The notes under the pieces are model-generated. The model was not told the DNA's origin, did no database searches, and saw only the letters and a program-made list of their open reading frames with translations. A program made the position numbers and the translations under genes. This document shows positions 42,572-51,049 of a stretch of DNA of 64,000 nt, one piece after another (position 1 is the first letter of the stretch; each line of letters opens with the position of its first letter). Source of the stretch: Actinospineispora eucalypti (GTDB lineage: Bacteria; Actinomycetota; Actinomycetes; Mycobacteriales; Pseudonocardiaceae); the NCBI GenBank assembly GCA_014208095.1, contig JACHMT010000001.1, positions 1,302,001 to 1,366,000 of the forward strand, read 5' to 3'.

Positions 42572-42590
42572 GGGTGGGCGGGAGGGCCAT

Positions 42591-43469
42591 CTAGTAGGTG
42601 AGCAGGTCCTCGGGCATGCCGTCCACGTGCGTGCCGGCGAACAGCGGGCGCCACTCCGGAAGCTCGTGGAATCGGCGCAGCTCGGCGATGCCGGACAGCC
42701 AGCCCATCCAGGCGCCGTAGGGCGGCTGGGTCTGGTCGAACCCGCTCTGCACCAGGGTGAGCCGGGTCTTCCCGCCGGAGCCCTCGAGCTCCCAGCTGGC
42801 CACCAGGCCCTCCGCCCAGGCCAGGGTGAGCGCCCGGCCCGGTTCCAGCGCGGTGATCCGGGCCGGGTCGGTGTCCACCTCGAAGCTGCCCATCGCCCAT
42901 CGCCCGCCGAGCTCCGGTTCCACCTCGACCCGCGCGCCGAACCAGCGGGAGAACGTCTCCGCGTCGAGCAGCGAGTGGAACACGTCCTCCGGCGCGGCGT
43001 CGATCGTCACCTCGGCGCGCTGCACCGGGGAGGTGAAGTCGCAGCGCGGGGTGGTCGGGCGGCCTTCCAGGTGGTCCACCAGGTTGGCCAGGGACAGCGC
43101 CCAGAAGGTGTGCACCTGGCTGATGGTCTCCCGCTCGGCGACCATCGCGTCGTACCCGGGCAGCCCGTCGTGGTTGACGGTGACCTCGGTGAACCCTTCG
43201 GCCGTGTCGATGATGTCGATCTGCACCTCGGTGTGGGTGTCGTCGATCGGCCAGTCGAACCGCAGCTGGCGGGGGCCGGCGTGGGTGAGCCGCTGGCGCG
43301 GCTTGTCCCCGGCCGGGGTGGACGGCCCCCAGAACTCGTAGCGCTCGGGCAGTGCGACCTCGGCGTGCTCGGTCAGCCAGGCGCGCAGCCGCTCGGGCTC
43401 GGTGAGTGCGCGGTACACCTCGTCCGGGGTGGCGTTGGCGCGCACCTTGATCATCGTGGGCTCACTCAT
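42591..43469 (-). CDS. tandem SRPBCC (AHSA1-like) domain protein
   Basis: 292 residues from ATG 43469. Two START-like domains: residues about 5-140 (VRANATPDEVYRALTEPERLRAWL, FWGPSTP) and about 150-280 (VTIDAAPEDVFHSLLDAETFSRWFGARVEVEPELGGRW, LTLVQSGFDQTQPP). Such proteins bind hydrophobic ligands or act as stress co-chaperone-like proteins. The start overlaps the stop of the upstream ArsR gene by 8 bases, a common ArsR-SRPBCC operon. Confidence 0.85.
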   Translation of the reverse strand: MSEPTMIKVRANATPDEVYRALTEPERLRAWLTEHAEVALPERYEFWGPSTPAGDKPRQRLTHAGPRQLRFDWPIDDTHTEVQIDIIDTAEGFTEVTVNHDGLPGYDAMVAERETISQVHTFWALSLANLVDHLEGRPTTPRCDFTSPVQRAEVTIDAAPEDVFHSLLDAETFSRWFGARVEVEPELGGRWAMGSFEVDTDPARITALEPGRALTLAWAEGLVASWELEGSGGKTRLTLVQSGFDQTQPPYGAWMGWLSGIAELRRFHELPEWRPLFAGTHVDGMPEDLLTY

Positions 43470-44025
43470 CCGGGGGTCCCTTCGGGTAGCAGGCCACGGC
43501 GAGCTTGAAGGCTTCCCCCTCGTCGCCGCCGTAGCGGGCGAACAGGTCTTGCAGCGCGGCGGTCAGCTCGCGCAGGAACTCGGGGCGGCGCCGCGCGGGC
43601 ACCCGGATCTCGCCGGAGAGCCCGAACGAGGGCAGCTCCGGGGCCGGGTCCAGCGTGGCCAGCCGGCCGACGTCGGCCTGCACCTCTTCGGTGAGGTCCA
43701 GCAGGAAGCCGAGGCTGAGCGCGTCCCGCTTGGCCCGCTCGCCGATCCGGCCGACCAGCCGGGGCGACATCCAGTACGCGCGTGCCGTGGCCTGGTAGAT
43801 GCCCTCGACGATGCCGCGCACCCTCCGCTCCGCGACCTGGTTGGCCAGGCCGGCCTCGGTGAGGCGTTTGACGTGGTAGTAGACCCGCTGCGGGGTCAGC
43901 TCGAGCCGGGTGGCGACCTCGGTGCACGACCTCGGCTCGGCCAGCTCGCGCAGCACCTCGACGCGCTTCGGCTTGAGCAGCGTTTCCGCCTGCTCGAGCT
44001 CTTCCAGGTACAGGACGTCTCTCAT
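43462..44025 (-). CDS. ArsR-like winged-helix regulator
   Basis: 187 residues from ATG 44025; the longer open frame upstream passes through repeats. LKPKRVEVLRELAEPRSCTEVATRLELTPQRVYYHVKRLTEAGLANQV is a winged helix of the ArsR/HTH_20 type, followed by a C-terminal region (GIYQATARAYWMSPRLVGR) seen in regulators paired with SRPBCC proteins. It overlaps the SRPBCC gene and likely regulates itself. Family B repeats begin about 55 bases upstream of its start. Confidence 0.85.
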   Translation of the reverse strand: MRDVLYLEELEQAETLLKPKRVEVLRELAEPRSCTEVATRLELTPQRVYYHVKRLTEAGLANQVAERRVRGIVEGIYQATARAYWMSPRLVGRIGERAKRDALSLGFLLDLTEEVQADVGRLATLDPAPELPSFGLSGEIRVPARRRPEFLRELTAALQDLFARYGGDEGEAFKLAVACYPKGPPDE

Positions 44026-44078
44026 CGCACAAGCAACTTTGAACGTAAAAATCAGTTTTGTCAATAACCCCCAGTGCT

Positions 44079-44120
44079 GATTCAGTCGGTTCAGCAGGGT
44101 GATTCGGTCACTTCGGCAGC
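44079..44120. repeat. short family B array next to R4
   Basis: One full unit (44079-44100, GATTCAGTCGGTTCAGCAGG-) and a partial second, immediately left of R4. Confidence 0.8.
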
Positions 44121-44125
44121 TGGCC

Positions 44126-44788
44126 GGGTTCAAAGAAGGCTTCGGACGGCCGGAGCCGGCAGGTTCTCCGCGCCTCGGGCTCGGCCCGTCGCGCATGGAG
44201 GCCTGGGCCGGCCATGCCGGACGGGGCCCAGGCTTGATCGCCAGCCGTGGCGGTTCTGCCTCGAATATCGACGCTAGACCGCCAGGAACGGCGATCACCC
44301 CCAGCGGCGCCCGGCGCTCGGGTTGGGCCCGTTGCGCCGTCGCCTGGCTTCGTCACGGACCGTAGCTGGGTCCGGCACGGTTCGGGAGTCGTCCGCTCAC
44401 GAGATCCACCTGAGCGGGGTTTGATCTCGGGGTTCACCCCGCTCACGTGGATCTCGACGAGCACAACCGGTCCACGCCCCGCCGGCGGACCCAGCGACCG
44501 TCACGCCGCGTAGCCAAAGACCCGCACCGCAACCGAACGCAACGAGCGCCACCCGGCCCGCGCCTCGACTGAACGCAACGGGCCACCCGGCCCGCACCGC
44601 AACGGAACGCAACGGGCGCCACCCGGCCCGCACCGCAGCCGAGCGCAACGGGCGCCGCCCGGCCCGCGCCTCGACTGAACGCAACGAGCGCCACCCGGCC
44701 TGCGGCCCCGGCCGAACGCAACGGGCCGGACCCGAGCCGCGGCAGACCCACCAACTCCGGCCGTCCAAGCCGTCTTTAGAACCCGGCC
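44126..44788. repeat. R4, mosaic nested palindromic element with two cores
   Basis: Outer arms: GGTTCAAAGAAGGCTTCGGA near 44127 and, inverted, CCGTCCAAGCCGTCTTTAGA ending near 44788. Two hairpin cores: GATCGCCAGCCGTGGCGGT (44236-44254) with ACCGCCAGGAACGGCGATC (44278-44296), as in R2; and GAGATCCACCTGAGCGGGGT (44401-44420) with ACCCCGCTCACGTGGATCTC (44436-44455), as in R3. A roughly 36-bp tandem repeat follows. The element fills the space between the divergent ArsR and amidohydrolase genes; no gene is seen. Confidence 0.85.
44535..44725. repeat. 36-bp tandem repeat inside R4
   Basis: Five to six units beginning GAACGCAACGRGCGCCACCC, followed by GGCCCGC and a variable end; lengths 34-37. The unit includes the GAACGCAACG element also seen once in the arms of the other R elements, so it probably arose by local expansion. 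Confidence 0.75.
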
Positions 44789-44869
44789 CGCTCACCAACA
44801 TAACGAGAAATTCCCAATCCACGGGAATCTGATGGGAAGCTCCCTACCGGGGTTCCTACCGTCGAGGGC

Positions 44870-46225
44870 ATGGCAGGGGAGATGGTGGTCGCGGGCGTAC
44901 TGCGCGCCGAGGACGGCGGGTTCCGGCGCGGGCGGGTGCACATCGCGGACGGGGTGATCACCGAGGTCACCACCACCGACGACCCGTACACCGGCCTCGA
45001 AGACCTGATCGACGTCGGCCGGGACTACCTGCTGCCGGGAGCCGTCGACGCCCATGTGCATTCCTACTCGCACGGGGGCGAGGGGCTGCGCGCGTCCACC
45101 TCGGCGGCCGCCGCCGGCGGGGTGACCACCGTTGTGGAGATGCCGTTCGACGCCACCGGGCCGGTCAACGACACCGACCGGCTCAAGGCCAAGCAGGACC
45201 GGCTGGCCGACGAGGCGGTGGTCGACGTGGCGCTGCTGGGCACCTGCGAGCCGGGGGGCGGCTGGCGACGCGCGGCGGCGCTGGCGGAACAGGGAGTCGT
45301 GGGCTTCAAGGTGTCGCTGTTCGACACCGACCCGTTCCGCTTCCCGCGCATCGACGACGCCGAGCTGCTGGACGTGATGGCCGCCGTGCGCGACGCCGGC
45401 TCCACGCTGTGCACGCACGCGGAGAACAACGAGATCATCAAGGCCCTGCTCAACGATCCGGCCAACCGGGCCAGCAACGACCCACGGGTGCACGCGAAGA
45501 CCCGCCCGCCGGTGTCCGAGACGCTCGGGCTGCTCACCGCGATGGAGATCGCCGCCGACCGGGGCAACGCGCTGCACGTCTGCCACCTGTCCCTGGGCCG
45601 GTCGGCCGAGCTGGTCCGGTGGTACCGCGAACAAGGGGTGGACGTCAGCTTCGAGACCTGCCCGCACTACCTGCTGCTGACCGAGAACGACATGAAGACC
45701 GGCCGGCTGAAGATCAACCCGCCGCTGCGGGACGCGGCCAACCGGGACGCCATGTGGCGCGCGGTGGCCGAAGGGCTGGCCACGGTGATCTCCTCCGACC
45801 ACGCGCCGTGGCCGCTCGAGCTGAAGGACCACGAGCGGATCCTGGACAACCACTCGGGCGTGCCGGGCACCGAGACCCTGGTGGCCACCACGCTGGGCGA
45901 GTGCCTGCGCCGGTTCGGCCCGGGCGAGGAGTTCGGGAAGGCCGTCGACGCGCTCACCGCGAACCCGGCCGACCGCTACGGCATCGGCCACCGCAAGGGC
46001 CGGCTCCGAGCCGGCCACGACGCCGACCTGATGGTGCTCACCCCCACCGAGGACTGGCTGGTCGACGAGACGCGGCTGCACTCCAACGCCGGCTGGAGCC
46101 CGTACGCGCGGTACGCCCCCGGTGCCCGGGTGACCCTCACCGTGGCCCGGGGCGAGGTGGTGTGGAGCGCGGAGAAGGGCCTGCTCGGCCCGCCCGGCCG
46201 GGGCGCACAGGTGACCCGGCGGTGA
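44870..46225 (+). CDS. cyclic amidohydrolase (hydantoinase/allantoinase type)
   Basis: 451 residues from ATG 44870 with CGAGGG upstream. Amidohydrolase metal site: VDAHVHSYSHG (about 61-66), carboxylated Lys in GFKVSLF (about 146), CTHAENN (about 183), HVCHLS (about 238) and ISSDHAPW (about 307). Opens a cyclic amide such as a hydantoin, dihydropyrimidine or allantoin. First gene of a six-gene operon; with an N-carbamoyl-type hydrolase and a urocanase-like hydratase downstream, a hydantoin-5-propionate substrate giving N-carbamoyl-glutamate is the reading I favour. Allantoin degradation is a weaker option because no ureidoglycolate genes follow. Confidence 0.83.
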   Translation: MAGEMVVAGVLRAEDGGFRRGRVHIADGVITEVTTTDDPYTGLEDLIDVGRDYLLPGAVDAHVHSYSHGGEGLRASTSAAAAGGVTTVVEMPFDATGPVNDTDRLKAKQDRLADEAVVDVALLGTCEPGGGWRRAAALAEQGVVGFKVSLFDTDPFRFPRIDDAELLDVMAAVRDAGSTLCTHAENNEIIKALLNDPANRASNDPRVHAKTRPPVSETLGLLTAMEIAADRGNALHVCHLSLGRSAELVRWYREQGVDVSFETCPHYLLLTENDMKTGRLKINPPLRDAANRDAMWRAVAEGLATVISSDHAPWPLELKDHERILDNHSGVPGTETLVATTLGECLRRFGPGEEFGKAVDALTANPADRYGIGHRKGRLRAGHDADLMVLTPTEDWLVDETRLHSNAGWSPYARYAPGARVTLTVARGEVVWSAEKGLLGPPGRGAQVTRR

Positions 46226-47007
46226 CCGTGAGGACGGAAAAGGGCGAGCTGACCTCGCTGGACCGGGGCCTGCGCATCCTGTCGTTCATCCAGGATCACG
46301 GGCAGACCGACGCGGCGGGCATCATCGCCGGCCTCGGCCTGCCGTCGTCGACGGTGTACCGGTACGTCCGGCTGCTCAAGGAGGCCGGTTTCGTCATCGA
46401 CGTGAACGGGCAGCTGCTGCCCAGCCGCCGGCTGGCCGACCCCTCGGCGGCCGGCTCGGCGCACCTGGTCGACCTGGCCCGCCCGGTGCTGGCCCGGCTG
46501 CGCGAGCGGTCGGGGCTGTCGGTGGCGCTGACCGTCCGGGTGCACACCGCCGCGCTCTGCCTGGACACCCTGCACGGCGGCCCCGGCCACGTGGCCTACC
46601 ACCCGGGGGAGGTGCTCGCGCTCTACGCCGGGGCCAGCGCCACCCCGCTGCTCGCCATGGCCCCGGCCTCGGTGCGCGAGCAGGTGCTGGCCGGCCGGCT
46701 GCACCGGTTCACCGCCGCCACTCCGGACGCCGAACCGCTGCGGGCCGAGCTGGCCACCGTCCGCCGGCGCGGTTACCACGTGTCGCAGGGCTGGCTGACC
46801 CCCGGTATGACCGCGGTCGGGGTGCCGGTGCTGGTCGGTTCCGCGTGCCTGTGCGCGCTGTCCCTGGTCGGCCCGGACCGGGAGCTGACCGAGGTCGCGG
46901 AGGCGGTGGCCCTGCTGCGCGACGCGGCCGGCGAGCTGGTCGCCCGGCTGCCCCGTTCACCCGCCATCGCCTGGACCCCACCCGAGGAGCGAGGAGCTCA
47001 TGGCTGA
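46222..47007 (+). CDS. IclR-family regulator of the catabolic operon
   Basis: 261 residues from GTG 46222, overlapping the previous stop by 4 bases. N-terminal winged helix: SLDRGLRILSFIQDHGQTDAAGIIAGLGLPSSTVYRYVRLLKEAG in IclR order. The effector domain contains LRERSGLSVALTVR, HPGEVLALYAGASATPLLAMAP and RRRGYHVSQGWLTPGMTAVGVPV. IclR proteins sense pathway intermediates; here probably an imidazole or hydantoin acid. Lying second in the operon, it is likely autoregulated with the enzymes. Confidence 0.87.
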   Translation: MTVRTEKGELTSLDRGLRILSFIQDHGQTDAAGIIAGLGLPSSTVYRYVRLLKEAGFVIDVNGQLLPSRRLADPSAAGSAHLVDLARPVLARLRERSGLSVALTVRVHTAALCLDTLHGGPGHVAYHPGEVLALYAGASATPLLAMAPASVREQVLAGRLHRFTAATPDAEPLRAELATVRRRGYHVSQGWLTPGMTAVGVPVLVGSACLCALSLVGPDRELTEVAEAVALLRDAAGELVARLPRSPAIAWTPPEERGAHG

Positions 47008-48697
47008 CGACCGCCGAAGGCGACCGTATCTGCCTGGCCGACCCGAGGCAGTTGGAACACAGCCCGAGTTCGCCGCCCACCGCGGCGTCGAACCGCGCTG
47101 CCGGACGTGGCGCGCCGAGGCGCTGCTGCGCATGCTGGAGAACGTTCTCGAGGTCGGTGAGCGGCCGGAGGACCTGGTGGTCTACGCCTCGCTGGGCAAG
47201 GCCGCCCGGGACTGGCCGGCCTACCACGCCATCGTCGCCGCGCTGCGCGAGCTGGAGGAGGACCAGACCCTGGTGCTGCAGACCGGCCGCCCGATCGGCG
47301 TGCTGCGCACCCACGCGCACGCCCCGATGGTCGTCTCGGCGGTGAACAACACGGTCGGCCGCTGGGCCACCGAGGAGCGGTTCTACCAGCGGATGCGCGA
47401 CGGGCAGACCATCTGGGGCGGGCTCACCGCCGCCGCCTGGCAGTACATCGGCCGCCAGGGCGTGCTGGCCGGCACCTACGAGCTGCTGCGCGAGGTGCTG
47501 CGCCGGGATTTCGCCGCCACCTCCGGCGAGGGCCGTTGGCTGCTCACCGCCGGGCTCGGCGGCATGGGGTCGGCGCAGCCGATCAGCGCGCGCATGCTCG
47601 GGCTGTCCAGCCTGGTCGTCGAGGCCGACCCGGCCAAGATCGAGAAGTCTCGCGCGGCCGGCGGGGTGGACGCGGTGGCTGCCACCCTGGACGAGGCGTT
47701 GGCGCTGGTCCGGGCGGGGACGAACACAGCGGTCGCCCTGCTCGGGAACGCGTCGACGGTGTTCGCCGAGATCGCCGCCGGAGTGGTCACGCCGGACATC
47801 GTCTCCGACCAGACCGCCGCGCACGACGCCCTTTACGGCTACCTGCCCGAAGGGCTCACCCCGGCCGAGTGGCATGAACTGCGCGAGAAGGATCCGGAGC
47901 AGGTGCAGGACCGCGCGCGGCGCTCCATGGCGCGCCAGGTCAACGCCATGCTCACCCTGGCCGACCGGGGCGCGGTGGCTTTCGAGAACGGCAACAACCT
48001 GCGGGTGCAGGTCGAGTCACTGGTACCCGGGGCGGACCGCATCCCCGGGTTCATGCCGGCCTATCTGCGGCCACTGTTCTGCCGGGGCATCGGCCCGTTC
48101 CGCTGGGTGGCCCTGTCCGGGTCCGAGCAGGACCTGTCGGTGACCGACGAGCTGGCCGCGACGCTCTTCCCGGAGCGCCCCGAGGTGGCCGAGTGGATCA
48201 AGCTGGCCCGGGACCAGATCCCGCCGCAGGGGTTGCCCGCGCGGTCCTGCTGGCTGGGGCACGGCGAGCGGTCCCGGCTGGCCGTGGCGGTGAACCAGGC
48301 GGTGCGCGCCGGGCGGATCTCCGCGCCGGTGCTGTTCAGCCGCGACCACCTGGACTCGGCCGGCATGACGCACCCGCGGATCGGCACCGAGGGCATGCGG
48401 GACGGTTCGGACGGAGTGACCGACTGGCCGCTGCTGGACGCGATGCTCCTGTCCGCCGCCGGCGCCGACCTGGTCGCGGTGCACTCGGGCGGCGGTGGCT
48501 ACGCCGGCTGGATGCAGTCCGCCGGGGTCTCCGTGGTCGCGGACGGCTCGCTGGCCGCCGAGAGCCGCCTGCGGCTGGCCCTGGACCTGGATTCCGGCCT
48601 GGGTGTGCTGCGGCACGCCACCGCCGGCTACCCGGAGGCGGAGGCGGCACTTTCACCCGATCTCACGTTCCTCGCAAAGGAGAACGACGATGCGTGA
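47000..48697 (+). CDS. urocanase-family hydratase, divergent (candidate thiourocanate hydratase)
   Basis: 565 residues from ATG 47000 with GAGGAG upstream, overlapping the IclR stop by 8 bases. Urocanase hallmarks: NAD-binding GLGGMGSAQPIS (about 191), QYIGRQGVLAGTYEL, VSDQTAAHDALYGYLP, LPARSCWLGHGER with the catalytic Cys (about 417) and RDHLDSAG. Several normally invariant blocks differ: HEDAP is HAHAP, LHHGGGVG.GYSQHAG is VHSGGGGYAGWMQSAG, and YGQMTAGSW is WGGLTAAAW. Absence of hutH, hutI and hutG beside it, and the hydantoinase and carbamoylase partners, argue for an imidazole acid other than urocanate. Thiourocanate is the best candidate. Confidence 0.82.
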   Translation: MADDRRRRPYLPGRPEAVGTQPEFAAHRGVEPRCRTWRAEALLRMLENVLEVGERPEDLVVYASLGKAARDWPAYHAIVAALRELEEDQTLVLQTGRPIGVLRTHAHAPMVVSAVNNTVGRWATEERFYQRMRDGQTIWGGLTAAAWQYIGRQGVLAGTYELLREVLRRDFAATSGEGRWLLTAGLGGMGSAQPISARMLGLSSLVVEADPAKIEKSRAAGGVDAVAATLDEALALVRAGTNTAVALLGNASTVFAEIAAGVVTPDIVSDQTAAHDALYGYLPEGLTPAEWHELREKDPEQVQDRARRSMARQVNAMLTLADRGAVAFENGNNLRVQVESLVPGADRIPGFMPAYLRPLFCRGIGPFRWVALSGSEQDLSVTDELAATLFPERPEVAEWIKLARDQIPPQGLPARSCWLGHGERSRLAVAVNQAVRAGRISAPVLFSRDHLDSAGMTHPRIGTEGMRDGSDGVTDWPLLDAMLLSAAGADLVAVHSGGGGYAGWMQSAGVSVVADGSLAAESRLRLALDLDSGLGVLRHATAGYPEAEAALSPDLTFLAKENDDA

Positions 48698-49787
48698 ACT
48701 GACCAGCGACGACGCCCGGCACGCCGTGCTCGGCGGCGGGGTGTTCGCCTGTGGTGGCGGCGGTTGGCGCCGGCACGGTGAGTTGATGGGCATGATGGCC
48801 ACCTCGATGGGCCGCCCTGTGCTGGCCACGGCGGACGAACTGCCCGCCGACTCGTGGGTGGCCACGGTGGCCGCGATCGGCGCGCCGGCCTCGAAGAACT
48901 GGGAGATCCAGCCGGTCGACTACGTGCACGCGCTGCAGACGCTGATCGAGGTCTGCGAGCACCCCATCGCGGCGGTGATCACCGGGCAGAACGGCTATTC
49001 CACCACGGTGAACGGGTGGATCCAGTCCGCCGTGCTCGGGGTGAAGGTGCTGGACGCGGCCGGCGACGTGCGGGCGCACCCGACCGGCAAGCTCGGTTCG
49101 CTGGGGCTGACCAGCCGCCCCGGCTACCGGACCACCCAGGTGGTCTCCGGCGGAAACCGGGCGCTGCACGGTCATTTCCTCTCGGTCAACGAGGGCAGCG
49201 TGGCGACCTGCGACGACGTGCTGCGGGACATCTCGGTGCGCACCGGCGGGTTCATCGCCTCGGCGCGCAACCCGGTGGAGCTGTCCTGGGTGCGGGAGAA
49301 CGCCGCGCTGGGCTCGATCTCGCTGGCCCTGGACCTGGGCGCGGCGATGGAGCGCGTCGCCCTCGGAACAAGCACCGGTTCCGCCGGAGCCGTGATCGAC
49401 GCGGTGTGCGCGACCATCGGCGGGAAGGTGCTGGCCCGGGGCGAGCTGCGGCACGAGGTGCCGCTGGACACCCGGGGCGGGTTCGACCACGGCACGTTCC
49501 GCATCGGCGAGTACACCGTGCCGTACCTGAACGAGTTCATGGCGGTGATCGCGGACGGCGAGCGGGTGGCCAGCTACCCGGACACCATCGCCATCCTGCA
49601 CGCGGGCGACGGCCTGCCGCTGGCCGTCGAGCACGCCCGCGAGGGCATGCCTGTGGTGCTGGTCACCGCCGACGCCACCGGGTTGCCGCTGTCGTCCTCC
49701 GCGCTGGACCCGGTGGCGGTCGGGGAGTGCGAGGACCTGCTGGGCATCGAGTTCCTCCGCTACCTGCCGGCGAAGGCGCCGGCATGA
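48690..49787 (+). CDS. DUF917-family protein, candidate desulfhydrase of the pathway
   Basis: 365 residues from ATG 48690 with AAAGGAG upstream, overlapping the urocanase stop. DUF917 features: N-terminal ARHAVLGGGVFACGGGG, VATVAAIGAPA, LGSLGLTSRPGY, SARNPVELSWVRENAALGSISLALDLG, and a C-terminal beta-rich part ending CEDLLGIEFLRYLP. Family enzymes are poorly characterised and are often beside hydantoinase-type genes. In the ergothioneine route a thiohydantoin-propionate desulfhydrase is needed between the hydratase and the hydantoinase; by elimination this protein fills that place (inference). Confidence 0.8.
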   Translation: MRELTSDDARHAVLGGGVFACGGGGWRRHGELMGMMATSMGRPVLATADELPADSWVATVAAIGAPASKNWEIQPVDYVHALQTLIEVCEHPIAAVITGQNGYSTTVNGWIQSAVLGVKVLDAAGDVRAHPTGKLGSLGLTSRPGYRTTQVVSGGNRALHGHFLSVNEGSVATCDDVLRDISVRTGGFIASARNPVELSWVRENAALGSISLALDLGAAMERVALGTSTGSAGAVIDAVCATIGGKVLARGELRHEVPLDTRGGFDHGTFRIGEYTVPYLNEFMAVIADGERVASYPDTIAILHAGDGLPLAVEHAREGMPVVLVTADATGLPLSSSALDPVAVGECEDLLGIEFLRYLPAKAPA

Positions 49788-51049
49788 CCGCGCAGGGCCT
49801 GAACCCGCCCTCTCCGCCCATGCCCGACGCCGAGCGGCTGGCCGCCGCGATCGACGGGCTGGCCGAGTTCCACGACTCCACCCGGCCGGGGTGGAGCCGG
49901 GAGGTGTTCTCCGAGCCGTACCGGGCCTCCCGGGAGTGGGTGCGGGCGCGGATGGCCGACGCCGGGCTGGACCCGGTGGTGGACGCGGCCGGCAACATCG
50001 TGGGCCGGCTGCCCGGCGCGCGCGGCGGCGGTCCGGCGCTGGTCACCGGCTCGCACACGGACACCGTGCCGCTGGGCGGCCGGTTCGACGGCATCGTCGG
50101 TGTGCTGTCCGGGATCGAGGTGGCGACGCGGCTGCGCGAGACCGGCACGGTGTTGGAGCACGACCTGCTGGTGGTGGACTTCCTCGGCGAGGAGGCCAAC
50201 GAGTTCGGCATCTCCTGCATGGGGTCCCGGTCGGTCGCCGGGGTGTTGGAGGCCGGGCACCTGAACCGGGTGGACGGTTCCGGTGTGCGGCTGGGTGACG
50301 CCCTGGACGGGTTCGGCGTCGACCCGTCCGCTGCTCTGCGCCAAGCGTGGCGCGCGGGGGACGTGCACGCGTACGTGGAGCTGCACATCGAACAGGGGCC
50401 GCTGCTGGAGCGGTCGGGCGAGCGGATCGGCGTGGTCACCGCGATCGCCGGCATCGACCGGCTGCTGGTGAACTTCGCCGGCCGGGCCGGGCACGCCGGA
50501 ACCACGCCGATGGCCGACCGGCACGACGCGCTGGTCTCGGCGGCGGCCGCCGTGCTCACCGTGGACCGGGTGGGCTGCGGCGCGCCGGTGCACGGCGTGG
50601 CCACCTCGGGGTACATCCGGTCCGGCCCCGGTTCCATGGGGGTGATCAGCGACCACGCCCGGCTGTGGGCGGAGATCCGGAGCGTGGACGGCTCGTGGCT
50701 GGCCGGTGCGCGGCGGCGGATCGTGGACGAGATCGCCGCCGAGGCCGCCGCGCGGGGAGTGGAGATCGACGTGGAGTGGCTGTCCGACCAGGACCCGGTG
50801 CCCACCGCGCCCGCGCTCCGGGACACGATCGGCGCCGCCGCCGACGAGCTGGGCCTGTCGTGGAAGGCGGTGCCGTCCGGCGCCGGGCACGACGCCGCCC
50901 ACCTGGCCCGGCTGGGCCCGATGGGCATGATCTTCGTGCCGTCCCGGGACGGGCGCAGCCACTGCCCGGAGGAGTTCACCCCGGCTTCAGACATAGCCGC
51001 CGGGGCGCACGTGCTGGCGGCCACCCTGCTGCGGCTGGACCGGTCGTGA
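49784..51049 (+). CDS. M20-family N-carbamoyl-L-amino acid hydrolase / allantoate amidohydrolase type
   Basis: 421 residues from ATG 49784, ATGA overlap with the DUF917 gene. Binuclear metal hydrolase: TGSHTDTVPLGGRFDGIVGV (about 87), FLGEEANEFGISCMGSR (about 142-147), ELHIEQGPLLE (about 200), GRAGHAGTTPMADRHDA and the C-terminal SGAGHDAAHLARLGP with SHCPEE. This pattern is specific to the HyuC/AtzF-unrelated beta-ureidopropionase and allantoate amidohydrolase branch. Expected reaction here: N-carbamoyl-L-glutamate to glutamate, CO2 and ammonia. It completes the ring-opening path after the amidohydrolase. Confidence 0.87.
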   Translation: MTAQGLNPPSPPMPDAERLAAAIDGLAEFHDSTRPGWSREVFSEPYRASREWVRARMADAGLDPVVDAAGNIVGRLPGARGGGPALVTGSHTDTVPLGGRFDGIVGVLSGIEVATRLRETGTVLEHDLLVVDFLGEEANEFGISCMGSRSVAGVLEAGHLNRVDGSGVRLGDALDGFGVDPSAALRQAWRAGDVHAYVELHIEQGPLLERSGERIGVVTAIAGIDRLLVNFAGRAGHAGTTPMADRHDALVSAAAAVLTVDRVGCGAPVHGVATSGYIRSGPGSMGVISDHARLWAEIRSVDGSWLAGARRRIVDEIAAEAAARGVEIDVEWLSDQDPVPTAPALRDTIGAAADELGLSWKAVPSGAGHDAAHLARLGPMGMIFVPSRDGRSHCPEEFTPASDIAAGAHVLAATLLRLDRS

